Source: Microbulbifer mangrovi
GTDB taxonomy: Bacteria > Pseudomonadota > Gammaproteobacteria > Pseudomonadales > Cellvibrionaceae
DNA: 64,000 nt
Direction: 5' to 3'
Assembly: GCF_002009015.1 (NCBI RefSeq)
Contig: NZ_LZDE01000347.1
Location: forward strand, 89,025-153,024
A model generated the notes under the pieces. That model did no database searches. It was not told the origin of the DNA and saw only the letters and a list, made by a program, of their open reading frames with translations. A program made the position numbers and the translations under genes. Shown here one piece after another: positions 10,901 through 18,884 of the stretch. Every line of letters begins with the position of its first letter. Position 1 is the first letter of the stretch.

Positions 10901-12101
10901 TGACTACTACTTCCGCAGCCTGCACCTGCGCTCAAACGTGCACCTGGAAATGGAGGAAGGTGTGACCTTCCACATGGCCGAGGGAGGCGGGTACAACGTC
11001 TGGATGTTTGAGATGGGTAATGGCAACCAGGGCAAAGCAGAAAACTTTAGCTTTGTGGGCCTGGGTGACGGATTCACCATTGACCTGCGCAATGCACCGA
11101 ACGAGAGAACCGCGGTGTTCAAGATGGGGGATATTGAAAACTTCAAGTTCTCCAACTTTACCATCGAAGATAACAAGACGGTATTTGCTTCTTTCCTCGT
11201 GGGTATCACCCAGAGGGGCAACGATATCTTCTGGCCGGTGAACGGTATTATCGAGAAGGTAGACCAGCGAAACTCCCTGTTTGGCTACGGCGTTATCCAG
11301 ACCTACGCGGCGGACAATATCCTGTTCCGCGACCTGCACAGCGAAGGCGGTATCACGCTGCGCATGGAGACGGACAACCTCACCATGAAGGACTTCGGCA
11401 AGGGTGGCATCCGCAATATCTTCGCAGAGAACATCAGCGGCACCGATTGTCTGGCGCCGGTCATGTTTGGCCCGCATTTCCAGGAGAACGGATCCGTGCA
11501 GGTAGATGGTGTGACCTCCAACGGCTGCGGCTTCGCAGTGCGGGTGGACGACGGCTACGTTGAGCTGTTTAGCCCCGCTGGCCAGGCATATACCCGCGAA
11601 CAGTGGCGTGCCGAAATCGATGCTACCTACGGTGCAGGTTGCTCTGCGCAGCCCTACGCCCGCGGCGTCAACCAGTGGGCGGCGCGTATCAACCCGATTG
11701 GCAGCTGTCTGGATAATGTGCACCAGAGAACCGGGCTGAAGCCAGGCTGGTTCGAAGAGTCGCATATTTACAATGTGACGGTGAACAACGGCATGGATGC
11801 ACACCTGAAGCAGGACCAGCTGGACTACTTCGCCAACACTAATCCCATGTGCGAAAACGTCTGTCTGCCTTCGACTGATCAGTGGTCTCGTCAGGGGCAG
11901 ATCTATATCGGCCCGTCCATCGGCGGCGTAATTGATGGCAACGAGCCGGGTATTGATTACAACTTCAATATCAATATCTATAGCCTCGAAATGATTGGCT
12001 TCCCGGAGCCGAAGCTGGAGTCTATTGACGACAACACCTACTCGGCGCGCGTGTGCAACTACTATGGCATGCAGGCGTGTCCGGTAGAGCGCTGGGATTA
12101 A
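7983..12101 (+). CDS. Modular GH82 iota-carrageenase candidate
   Basis: The start is the ATG at 7983, after GGAGAAAAG, giving 1372 residues and a clean Sec signal ending VLAQ. Domains in order are thrombospondin-type-3 calcium repeats (about 60-230, many DxDxDG motifs), three tandem homologous beta modules of about 200 residues (about 238-441, 468-663, 675-877) joined by Asp/Gly/Ser linkers, then a right-handed beta-helix (about 918-1372). In the helix, Q1106, E1129, D1131 and H1165 have the same spacing as the catalytic Gln222/Glu245/Asp247/His281 set I recall for Alteromonas iota-carrageenase CgiA. The predicted role is extracellular endo-hydrolysis of iota-carrageenan. A pectinase-type helix is the alternative, but the spacing argues against it. 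Confidence 0.8.
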   Translation: MKNQQLCRRILLSALLAGGMISSSAVLAQLDSAADNPELNGDPSCRPNHDKNTGNGNAGGKDFDCDGIKNKDDADDDNDGVTDVDEIANGTEPRNSDTDGDGTNDGEDVFPLDSSEWMDTDRDGVGNNADTDDDDDGVSDSEEAEKGTDPLNPDTDGDGINDAVDVFPLDPSETEDADGDGIGNNADTDNDNDGVSDENELINGTDRFNPDTDGDGVNDAEDAFPLDAQRSVDDGTVVFNYDFNINEIQTENNNWEGWVYPTQNRGVMAFEEGAGINASAAYSYEDTSPNTNITQNGLRFNNRTNKDNINPWTVALGESQGLTVQGVSLWVKVEKAVPGDVTVQHHLIPYPLINDKKGPTLSAGLDVGPQYNATIPASDNGTWVQVNLVDSKTGFSAFTIPDTWKHYDGESPIQVYPDILFGGLDVGDKVYVDNYQLILGEDAGDQDGGDSGGSDGGDDGSSDGTSTFTHNFDTNEVAESQGKQGWIETIKDRGIIGFADGQGRNGSSALSWTDNSTNINPEQTGTLYQDWTGNPFSAAFGNTEILGDTLTAASVWVRTELVTEKDIQLIHYLLPYGVVDGTKATKISAATEMSPRLVGTIPAGSSEWVKVDFVLEGSEAIDFKFPATWIPTAGSELEIYPEFKFGNTEVGDKIFFDDYEATTVAGEAPPAPTGFSIDYDFEEATVAQNGGWGYVLAGYGSIGLESGLGYQGSNALSYVDENEQTSIANQSMLWHRWGAANPWSNAFGGDSIGKEIETVTLRVRVEKAAGNVGTEDVTIKHHLLPWNVTLDGGKYGKVTAAQGVTADYTATVSSADFGQWVDITFVDAITDQQSFTIPSTWKLTDGGDIVDVLPSFFFGGLEVGDKVIIDDYRLTGNEGSGDSGGDDGGEYEGPDYGYHDGSGTYTSNPRPEPLAVADSDFYTEPTSFAVTRNAVTDYGVNNLDAGDDTASMQAALDDISSNLGGGKLTVPAGDYYFRSLHLRSNVHLEMEEGVTFHMAEGGGYNVWMFEMGNGNQGKAENFSFVGLGDGFTIDLRNAPNERTAVFKMGDIENFKFSNFTIEDNKTVFASFLVGITQRGNDIFWPVNGIIEKVDQRNSLFGYGVIQTYAADNILFRDLHSEGGITLRMETDNLTMKDFGKGGIRNIFAENISGTDCLAPVMFGPHFQENGSVQVDGVTSNGCGFAVRVDDGYVELFSPAGQAYTREQWRAEIDATYGAGCSAQPYARGVNQWAARINPIGSCLDNVHQRTGLKPGWFEESHIYNVTVNNGMDAHLKQDQLDYFANTNPMCENVCLPSTDQWSRQGQIYIGPSIGGVIDGNEPGIDYNFNINIYSLEMIGFPEPKLESIDDNTYSARVCNYYGMQACPVERWD

Positions 12102-12133
12102 CCACAACCTTTTAAACGGATAGAAGGTAATTT

Positions 12134-12167
12134 AAAGGGTCAGTTGTGAAAGCAACTGGCCCTTTCT
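12134..12167 (+). terminator. Rho-independent terminator after the GH82 gene
   Basis: AAAGGGTCAGTTG pairs with CAACTGGCCCTTT (13 bp, one G-T wobble) around a 6-base loop TGAAAG and is followed by TCT. It lies 33 bases after the stop and just before the MITE. Confidence 0.8.
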
Positions 12168-12173
12168 AATTAG

Positions 12174-12314
12174 GGAACTTCTGAATAATGTAGCGAGCGG
12201 GTGTCTGGTGGTAGCCGCCCGCGCGGAACAAGCGGAGCGTACTTGCAGTACGTGAGCATTGAGAGCACAGCCGGATGCCGCCAGACGCACGCGCAGTAAT
12301 TATTCAGAGGTTCC
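12174..12314. mobile_element. 141-bp MITE-like element with TTAG target duplication
   Basis: The ends are 16-bp inverted repeats, GGAACTTCTGAATAAT at 12174-12189 and the complement of GGAACCTCTGAATAAT at 12299-12314, with one mismatch. Both sides carry TTAG (12170-12173 and 12315-12318), a 4-bp direct repeat of the YTAR type used by IS5-group elements. The interior is also partly self-complementary (GCGAGCGGGTGTCTGG against CCAGACGCACGCGC) and contains a CGTACTTGCAGTACG hairpin. No coding capacity for a transposase exists, so it would move in trans. It sits between the GH82 terminator and the aldo/keto reductase. Confidence 0.8.
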
Positions 12315-12386
12315 TTAGTACTATTGGCCAAGCAAACCTGAGCCAGGGTCAATACAAGGATTAATACAAGAGCTATGAGAGAAAAC

Positions 12387-13232
12387 ATGCAACCCACAAC
12401 TCCGTCATCGCAAAGTGTGACCTTGAACAACGGACTCCAAATGCCACTACTCGGCTTTGGTGTCTGGTCTTCTGCCCCAGGACAGGAAACGCAAGATGCC
12501 GTGCTGAGCGCTCTCGACACGGGCTATCGGCACATCGATACCGCGGAGGTCTACGAGAACGAGCAGGACGTGGGTTCAGCCTTGCAGAAATGGGCGCAGA
12601 AGAGTGGCGATAGCGATATTTTCGTCACCACGAAACTTACCCCGGAAGCCAAAGGGCATGCAGACACGCTGGAGGCCTTTGATCGGAGTCTGGATAAACT
12701 ACAGCGAGACGCGATCGATCTTTACCTGATGCACTGGCCCAGCCCGGGTAGCCGCATGGAAAACTGGCAGGCAATAGAAGATATATACGCGAGTGGAAGG
12801 TGCCGCGCGATCGGCGTGAGTAACTTTACTGTACGACATCTGGATGAGCTGCAGGATTACGCCAGGGTGACACCGGCGGTCAATCAGGTTGAGTACAATG
12901 TATACCTGTACCAGAAAGAACTGCGCGATTACTGCACCAGCAAAGGTATCCAGCTGACGGCGTACAGCCCTCTCGCGCGGATGCAGGTCTCTGAGGAAGA
13001 CCGTGTTCTTGAGATTGCGCAAAAATATGGAAAATCCAAAGCACAGGTGTGTATCCGCTGGATTCTACAGCAGGGAATTCCCACCTTCCCGAAATCCGTG
13101 CGTTTGGCGCGGATACAGGAAAATTTTAACGTGTTTGATTTCGAGCTGGACCGAGAGGACATGGCAGCGTTGAGTTCGCTCAACCGGGACTATCGCTGTA
13201 ATTCAGACTGGAACCCGGAAAACGTCAGCTAG
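12387..13232 (+). CDS. Aldo/keto reductase
   Basis: The start is set at the ATG at 12387, because ATGAGAGAAAAC just upstream looks like the GAGAGAA ribosome site used across this region. The catalytic tetrad of the AKR superfamily is visible: D51, Y56, K83 and H116, in HIDTAEVY, VTTK and LMHWP. The length (281 residues) matches the 2,5-diketogluconate-reductase-like subgroup. It would be a cytosolic NADPH-dependent carbonyl reductase. The substrate is unknown; reduction of an anhydro-sugar or keto-acid intermediate is possible from the context. A terminator follows at 13244. Confidence 0.88.
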   Translation: MQPTTPSSQSVTLNNGLQMPLLGFGVWSSAPGQETQDAVLSALDTGYRHIDTAEVYENEQDVGSALQKWAQKSGDSDIFVTTKLTPEAKGHADTLEAFDRSLDKLQRDAIDLYLMHWPSPGSRMENWQAIEDIYASGRCRAIGVSNFTVRHLDELQDYARVTPAVNQVEYNVYLYQKELRDYCTSKGIQLTAYSPLARMQVSEEDRVLEIAQKYGKSKAQVCIRWILQQGIPTFPKSVRLARIQENFNVFDFELDREDMAALSSLNRDYRCNSDWNPENVS

Positions 13233-13243
13233 CGCTTAAGACT

Positions 13244-13268
13244 GGCGGCACAGGGTGTGCCGCCTTTT
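13244..13268 (+). terminator. Terminator after the aldo/keto reductase
   Basis: GGCGGCAC and GTGCCGCC form an 8-bp GC-rich stem with loop AGGGT, followed by TTTT. It lies between two convergent genes, so it serves mainly the plus strand. Confidence 0.75.
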
Positions 13269-13294
13269 CGAGCTCAGCGAGCCACCTGAATCGT

Positions 13295-15256
13295 TCAGTG
13301 ACGCGTATCGTTGTACCGATTCACCTCATATCCCTTAACGACTTGGGTCTCACCATTGGACCAGCGGATACTGACGGTATCCACCTTATCGCACTGGCCC
13401 AATCCAAACAGAAGATCATTATTCACTGGCACGCCATAGGAAGAGGCGGAATCCCCCACGACCTGACGCCAAGTATTCCCACAGGCGCGCACCTCTGCCG
13501 CGGCCCCCAATACCGATGCCTTACCGGAGGGCGACGCTCCCAGGGTAAAGCCGATAAAATAATGGCCATTGAGGCTCTCTGTGTTGTTTTTAAACAGGTG
13601 CCACAGTCCTCGCTCGTTGGCGGTAAGAATGTCGTAGTCGCCATCTTTATCGAAGTCTATCTTGGCCGCACCACTGCCGGTAGCGCCGCGCTCTGTAGCG
13701 ACCACTCCGTGAGACTCCAGGCGCTGGAAAGTCTGCCCTTGCTGGTTCAAATACACAATCTGCTGGTTCTCCATCGCCATATTGCCGTAACGATTGAAAT
13801 AGAGATCGTCCCAGCCGTCGTTATTTAAATCCACCACCAGCGCGACGGTGGTTTGCTCGCCGATACGGATTCCCATGGCTTCCGTTACGTCCACAAACTT
13901 TCCATCGCGGTTTTCCAGCAGTTTTGCGGGTAGCGCTTCGTCACTGGTGGTGGAAGGGTTCGAGCGCACATTGTGGATTACCGCAGCCGTGGGGGACAGG
14001 GTCTGGTTACAAATACGCCATACCCCCTCCCCCATGTAACCTACATACAGACCGGGCGGGGAGTCCTCCGGCAGGTCCTTGATTTTCACCCCGGGTGCAC
14101 AGGCGTTATCGGGAAAACCCGCGGCCTCTTGCGCTGACACAACAACATCCAATAACCCGTAACTGTCGGCATCCCAGGAGCGCTGTGACTGCTCTCTGGA
14201 TTCAATCTTCAGACGCTTCCTGGCCTTGCCGGCGAATACGTCGAAGTGTGGATACGCCATTTGCAGGTTTTCCAGTGTCAGATCGCCATCAATCTTCAGG
14301 TCATCCAGCTGTAACGAGGAAAACCGGGAAAAGAACGCATAGCGCTGGTTTTCCTGGTCAAGATAAGTCTCGTTCTCAAACTGATGTTCAGAGCGACTGA
14401 GCACCAGGTCCAGGTCCCCATCCCGATCAAAGTCGATGGAAGAGATTGCACTGATGTCATTGATACTTTTCAGGTTTCCGAAACGCGCTTCGGTGACCTC
14501 GGTAAAGGTGAGCCCTTCACCACCCTCCAGAGCAACGAGGCGGTTGCCGCCAAACACCAGGATATCGGCATCGCCGTCCCCGTTAAAATCGGTGGTGGTC
14601 GAGAGATAGCTGAGGCGGTCACTGAATGGCAAGTGCTGGACGAATTCAAGGTTGCCTTTGCCATCGTTACGGTACAGGTGATTTGCCCCCTTGAACTTCT
14701 GCTCCGGGGTAAAAAAGCCAGTCAGGAACAAGTCGAGGTCACCGTCGTTATCACCATCAAAGGGCTTGATGGATCGCCCACGCCCCTTTTCGAAATGAGA
14801 CAGTATGCTGGCCTTGCTGACGGAGCGGTCCCTGCCAACCTCGAAATGCACAGGCTTTCTCGGATTGCTGCCATTACCACCACCCTGGGCAACGATAATT
14901 TCCAGCTGACCGTCATTGTCGAAATCCCCGAGCCCCTGCCCGTGCATATCGCCGCTAATCAAATCCTGTGGACCGGAAAATGTACCGCCTTCGTTCCAGA
15001 AAATCTGTACTTTGTGGGCGTGCTCGGTCAATACAATATCCTGAAAGCCGTTGCCATCCAGATCGGCAATCATGGGGCTATCCCACTTACGGCGCTCGCG
15101 CTTTTCGATGGGAATCAGATCCGAGACTTCAGTGAAAAGACTGGTCGATTTTTCGCTTTCGGCAGTCGCTGCCAGTGCGAGACTGGAGGAAAAGCAGGCC
15201 ATCAGCAGTGCAGACTTGCAGGGTCTCTTAAAAAACCTATACATACGTTTCTTCAT
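13295..15256 (-). CDS. Secreted FG-GAP/VCBS repeat protein with ASPIC/UnbV end
   Basis: The protein has 653 residues with a Sec signal (basic start KKRMYRFFKR, hydrophobic LLMACFSSSLALAA). Several D-x-D-x-D-G-x-x-D calcium loops of integrin-like FG-GAP/VCBS repeats are visible (DLDGNGFQD, DFDNDGQLE, DFNGDGDAD, DFDRDGDLD, DLNNDGWDD, DFDKDGDYD), consistent with a beta-propeller. The C-terminus (SYGVPVNNDLLFGLGQ then VSIRWSNG) matches the ASPIC/UnbV module of CRTAC1-like proteins. The likely role is surface binding or assembly rather than catalysis. The start could also be the Met at 15244. It faces the same way as the GH gene upstream, but a terminator lies between them. Confidence 0.85.
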   Translation of the reverse strand: MKKRMYRFFKRPCKSALLMACFSSSLALAATAESEKSTSLFTEVSDLIPIEKRERRKWDSPMIADLDGNGFQDIVLTEHAHKVQIFWNEGGTFSGPQDLISGDMHGQGLGDFDNDGQLEIIVAQGGGNGSNPRKPVHFEVGRDRSVSKASILSHFEKGRGRSIKPFDGDNDGDLDLFLTGFFTPEQKFKGANHLYRNDGKGNLEFVQHLPFSDRLSYLSTTTDFNGDGDADILVFGGNRLVALEGGEGLTFTEVTEARFGNLKSINDISAISSIDFDRDGDLDLVLSRSEHQFENETYLDQENQRYAFFSRFSSLQLDDLKIDGDLTLENLQMAYPHFDVFAGKARKRLKIESREQSQRSWDADSYGLLDVVVSAQEAAGFPDNACAPGVKIKDLPEDSPPGLYVGYMGEGVWRICNQTLSPTAAVIHNVRSNPSTTSDEALPAKLLENRDGKFVDVTEAMGIRIGEQTTVALVVDLNNDGWDDLYFNRYGNMAMENQQIVYLNQQGQTFQRLESHGVVATERGATGSGAAKIDFDKDGDYDILTANERGLWHLFKNNTESLNGHYFIGFTLGASPSGKASVLGAAAEVRACGNTWRQVVGDSASSYGVPVNNDLLFGLGQCDKVDTVSIRWSNGETQVVKGYEVNRYNDTRH

Positions 15257-15309
15257 TTTTGTTCAGTTTTTCGCGCTTGCCGGACAGAATCTGAAATCGA
15301 TTTATCGGC

Positions 15310-15336
15310 AAAAAAAAGGCCGCGGGGAGCGGCCAC
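15310..15336 (-). terminator. Terminator of the GH-A hydrolase gene
   Basis: Read on the minus strand, GGCCGC, loop TCCCC and GCGGCC are followed by a run of seven T. It lies just after the stop of the GH gene at 15350. Confidence 0.8.
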
Positions 15337-15349
15337 AAAACAGGAAAAT

Positions 15350-17785
15350 TTATAGAGTCGTTACTCTCAGCAACATGACACCTTTTGGATCAAGCTCAAA
15401 CTGGCTCTCCACACTCTTCTCGGTAAACAGATCGGTAATGGCCACCGCGTCAGCGCCCTTCAGGCTCAGATCCAGCTTGGCAGTGTGCTTGCCGATATTG
15501 AGAATACTGACCAGGTAGGCGCCGTCATCCTGCTGTACGGCACGCCAGGTAGTGCCTTTGTGCGCGGTACCATTGTCTTCGACGAGATTGACTGCCGGCA
15601 GGCTAGGCGCCGCAGCTTCCAGAGCCGCTTCGCGCAGGGCCGCCACGTCGCTCTCTTTGTTAAGGACAATCAGCTTGCCTTTGCCCTGAGACAACCTTTT
15701 TTTGTGCGGTTTGCCGTATTCGTCCATGCTCAGGCTTTGCGCGGTATCCACCACAACGGTTCCACCCTTGTTCAGGTAGTCCTGCAGTGCCGCCAGCTCC
15801 GATGCGGTGACATACTGGGTGCTATACACGGCAATCACATCCCACTGGCTGTGATCCTGCTTGTTGATGATGTTTTCGGTGGCGAAACCCACCGGGAATC
15901 CATCGAAGAACAGGCTCTCGTAGGCTTTCCACTGCTCGCTCATATGACGCGGCTTGTTGATGGCGGAGGTTTCCGAGTGGAACAGGCGGATGGGACGGCT
16001 TTGTTCACGCAGGGCAACAATCTCTTCCGAGAAGCTGTTCAGGTCGTACATCACCTGGGTATAGGCATTGGCAATATGTGGCTGCTGGTTGACCGAGCCA
16101 GCAAAGGAACCCGCCAGTGCCGGGTCAAAGAAATTCATTTCCCCTTCAAGTCGATCTTCCGGGGATCCGTCCGGGTCGCGGGCCCAGAACCAGGCCATGT
16201 TGGCGTCCATACCCTGCAGGGTTGCTAGCCAGTAGACGCTATTCACGTAATCCACACTGGTGTCGAGGTCGCGCCACCAGGAAGAGGACAGGAAATGGCT
16301 TTCACTGTTTACATGAATCTTGTTGGGTGAGACCGACTCCATAAAGTCGTAGCTCATACTCATCTCTTCCCAGAACCAGCTATAGTGGGCTTCCCAGGCT
16401 TCCGGTTGCTTGTAATTGAGGTGGCGGGTCTCCCGGGTCTTGGCATCGTTGCCAATCATGGAGGTCAGGTCGGTTAACGCTTCCACGTCGATACCGTGAG
16501 AGCGATTATTCTCGCTGTACATATTGGGCATGATCTTGATGCTGGTATCCGCATCCGGGTTGCCCTTGTGCAGCTCACCCTGGAGGAAGGTAAACCAGTT
16601 GATGGCGCGGTCCATGTTGTAGCGGGACCAGTCGTACCACATCGGGGTGCCGCGGGTGGCGGGGTCGATGGGGATTTCGATCTGCACACTGTCGAAGCTG
16701 GAGAAATCGCTATCCCAGTTGGTGTTCAGACGCTTGACGTCGCCTTGATATTTCCCGTCGAGCCAGTTGCGGAATGCATCCAGGGTGTAGGAGCTGATCG
16801 CATTCATTTCCTGGAAGTTCTGGCTCCAGTGGCCTTTCTCACTGTACCAGTGCGGCTCGTTGGCCAGAATGTAGCCCAGCTGTGTCACTTTCTTGCCGCG
16901 CGTCAGCTCGCCTGTGTGGCTGGCAATCTTGCCCCACACGTCACGCACCAGCGGGTTGTCGATGTCATAGCCGGTAAACAGGGAGCGACCGAGGCGCACT
17001 TCCGGCTCTTTCTTTTCAACCCACTCGGGAATACCCATATTCCAGTAGATCAGAAAACCGACATTGTTCGGGTCAATGTCGGTGACTTCTTTCATCAATG
17101 CATCATCAAAGGTGCCGTCTTCTTTCAGCAGGAAGGAGTTGATGGCGCGGTCGTGGTCCACCGGATAGAGGTTCTCCCCACCGTGGAAAATAGCACCCAG
17201 GTGGTCGTTGTATACCGCGGTGTCAGTCAGAGGCCGACCTACCGATTTGGAAAAGTAGTCGTAGAGGAAGGCGGGCTTACCATTGCTGAGCAGCATGTTG
17301 TCCCCGACTTCGATGTTCTCCCAGTCAATTTTGGGCACCGGGCGACGCTTGATTTCGCCACTTATCACCTTGCCCAACTCCTCGATACTCGCATCGAGGA
17401 TTTCGATCACTTTGCTGCGCTCGAAATCTGGCAACTCGTCAGCCAGCTCGTCTTTCTTGTCTTTGTAAGGTGCGTAAGCTTCGAACATGTAGGCCACGGC
17501 ATCGCGGTTCTGCTCGTCCCAGTTGGCAAATTTGAGGAATTCCCGGGCGAACCACAGAGTGGTTTCTTCACGGGTAACGTCCAGGCCTTTGGCTTGCGCT
17601 GCTTTTACCTGAAGTTCGAGTGCATCGATTTTACTCAGCGCGGAAGCTTCCAGCGGATTGGCGCTGGCAGTACTCTCTTTGGCGGGCTTCTCCAGCGCAG
17701 CGGCTTCAGATCTCTGCTCGGAGCAAGCGCCAAGCCCGAGCGGTAAAAGTGCGGCAATAGCAGCACACAGCATTGTCTTTTTCAT
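15350..17785 (-). CDS. Clan GH-A exo-hydrolase (GH42/GH167-like), lipoprotein
   Basis: The start is the ATG at 17785 preceded by GAGAGAATA, giving 811 residues. The signal ends LGLGAC, a good lipobox, so the enzyme is probably anchored in the periplasm or outer membrane. A TIM barrel with N-E-P (E310) gives the acid/base. E495 in VNSESHF is a plausible nucleophile. After the barrel comes a glutamine-amidotransferase-like domain (AVYSTQYVTASELAALQDYL, GGTVVVD) like the trimerisation domain of GH42-type beta-galactosidases. GH167 enzymes of carrageenan loci share this plan. The likely substrate is neocarrabiose-type oligosaccharide (inference). The exact family needs a profile search. Confidence 0.72.
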   Translation of the reverse strand: MKKTMLCAAIAALLPLGLGACSEQRSEAAALEKPAKESTASANPLEASALSKIDALELQVKAAQAKGLDVTREETTLWFAREFLKFANWDEQNRDAVAYMFEAYAPYKDKKDELADELPDFERSKVIEILDASIEELGKVISGEIKRRPVPKIDWENIEVGDNMLLSNGKPAFLYDYFSKSVGRPLTDTAVYNDHLGAIFHGGENLYPVDHDRAINSFLLKEDGTFDDALMKEVTDIDPNNVGFLIYWNMGIPEWVEKKEPEVRLGRSLFTGYDIDNPLVRDVWGKIASHTGELTRGKKVTQLGYILANEPHWYSEKGHWSQNFQEMNAISSYTLDAFRNWLDGKYQGDVKRLNTNWDSDFSSFDSVQIEIPIDPATRGTPMWYDWSRYNMDRAINWFTFLQGELHKGNPDADTSIKIMPNMYSENNRSHGIDVEALTDLTSMIGNDAKTRETRHLNYKQPEAWEAHYSWFWEEMSMSYDFMESVSPNKIHVNSESHFLSSSWWRDLDTSVDYVNSVYWLATLQGMDANMAWFWARDPDGSPEDRLEGEMNFFDPALAGSFAGSVNQQPHIANAYTQVMYDLNSFSEEIVALREQSRPIRLFHSETSAINKPRHMSEQWKAYESLFFDGFPVGFATENIINKQDHSQWDVIAVYSTQYVTASELAALQDYLNKGGTVVVDTAQSLSMDEYGKPHKKRLSQGKGKLIVLNKESDVAALREAALEAAAPSLPAVNLVEDNGTAHKGTTWRAVQQDDGAYLVSILNIGKHTAKLDLSLKGADAVAITDLFTEKSVESQFELDPKGVMLLRVTTL

Positions 17786-17850
17786 ATTATTCTCTCGCAA
17801 ACAATCTTTTATCTATTCTTAGGTGATGATCGGGTAGCCCGCAGTCGGTG

Positions 17851-18822
17851 TCAGTTCCCTGCGGTGAGAGTGATCAGGTCAATGGCTGCCAATGTGTCCC
17901 GGTTGTAGGCCACGCGGGTCTCGACACTGGCATCCATTGGGCGCAGGCCGATTTTCACCCCGAGAAAGTCCAACTGCTGCCAGTTGGCGAGTTCCAGGCT
18001 GAGCGCCATTTGCTCCTTGGTGAGCAGTGAGGCGGGTTCAAAGTTGCCGCCTTTGAATATTTCTGTCGGTGGCATATGAGAGTCGCGCCATACGCCGTAA
18101 GGCGTCTCCTTATCGGAAATTCCAGAGAACATAAAACCACGCAACATGCCGGCCGCACGTGCCTGACGCAAGTGCTCCAACGGCCCCTCTGTACTACGGG
18201 CTTCCAGTGCGGAACGGCCCCAGTTGATGGAGATTCCCAGGTCGGTGCCAAGCTCCTTGTTTACCTCTGAAATTGCGGTGATTTCATCAGCCAGGGACAG
18301 AAAGCCTTTTTCAGACTCCATCCGTTCAGAGAAGGCATCGCAATGCTCGATGACCAGCTCCGCCCCATCCCAATCCCAGGACAGAATTTCCCGCAGTGAC
18401 GCTTTCAGAGATTCTGTGGAGGCAGACGCTCGCGTGCGATTCGGGCTGGTGTGCAGCTGGATAAAGTCAACGGCTTTTCGATTCAGGTGGGCGTTGAGTT
18501 TTTTCACCGCGGTACACATCTGGCGGTAAAACTCGAGGCCGGCTTCGCGCCCACTTGGGTCGTCGGATGCAATACCAAATGCGGCATTCTCACCCAGGCG
18601 TGCCATGATGCCCGGCACGCCGGTGAAGACGAAGTCCCAGTTTGGATCGATGTGCGCGAGAAACCAGTCATCGTCGTGCGGATGCAACTGCCCGGTGAAC
18701 GGGTGCTCGATACCGCGAATATTGTGCAATTGCCGGATTTCGTCCAGATAGCTGGCCTGGAGCTCCGGCTGCCAGGTGTCGGTCACGGGGGCGGTCGCAT
18801 AGGCGGCGAGAATATATTTCAT
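17851..18822 (-). CDS. DUF4862-like TIM-barrel protein
   Basis: The protein has 323 residues and no signal peptide. The N-terminus KYILAAYATAPV and a regular alternation of strands and helices resemble DUF4862, a sugar-isomerase/epimerase-like TIM barrel of unknown activity. Candidate acidic ligands are the E/H pair in ELVIEHCDAF and the D/H residues in HPHDDDW. It is the last gene after the KDPGal aldolase (62-base gap), so it probably handles an intermediate of anhydrogalactose or galactose breakdown in the cytosol. No equivalent is seen in the agar cluster, which suggests a carrageenan-specific step (inference). Confidence 0.6.
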   Translation of the reverse strand: MKYILAAYATAPVTDTWQPELQASYLDEIRQLHNIRGIEHPFTGQLHPHDDDWFLAHIDPNWDFVFTGVPGIMARLGENAAFGIASDDPSGREAGLEFYRQMCTAVKKLNAHLNRKAVDFIQLHTSPNRTRASASTESLKASLREILSWDWDGAELVIEHCDAFSERMESEKGFLSLADEITAISEVNKELGTDLGISINWGRSALEARSTEGPLEHLRQARAAGMLRGFMFSGISDKETPYGVWRDSHMPPTEIFKGGNFEPASLLTKEQMALSLELANWQQLDFLGVKIGLRPMDASVETRVAYNRDTLAAIDLITLTAGN

Positions 18823-18884
18823 GGTTCTAATGCGCGTTTATCGATTCGAAGGAGTTGAATATTCAGCGGCAAGAGCCGAGCGTG

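Noticed and set aside
10735..12101. Pectate lyase or GH28 reading of the beta-helix domain
   Set aside because: The Q-E-D-H spacing fits GH82, and the surrounding genes handle galactans rather than pectin.
14384..17746. Plus-strand open frames opposite the FG-GAP and GH-A genes
   Set aside because: Both are antisense shadows; the minus-strand proteins have clear signals, domains and starts.
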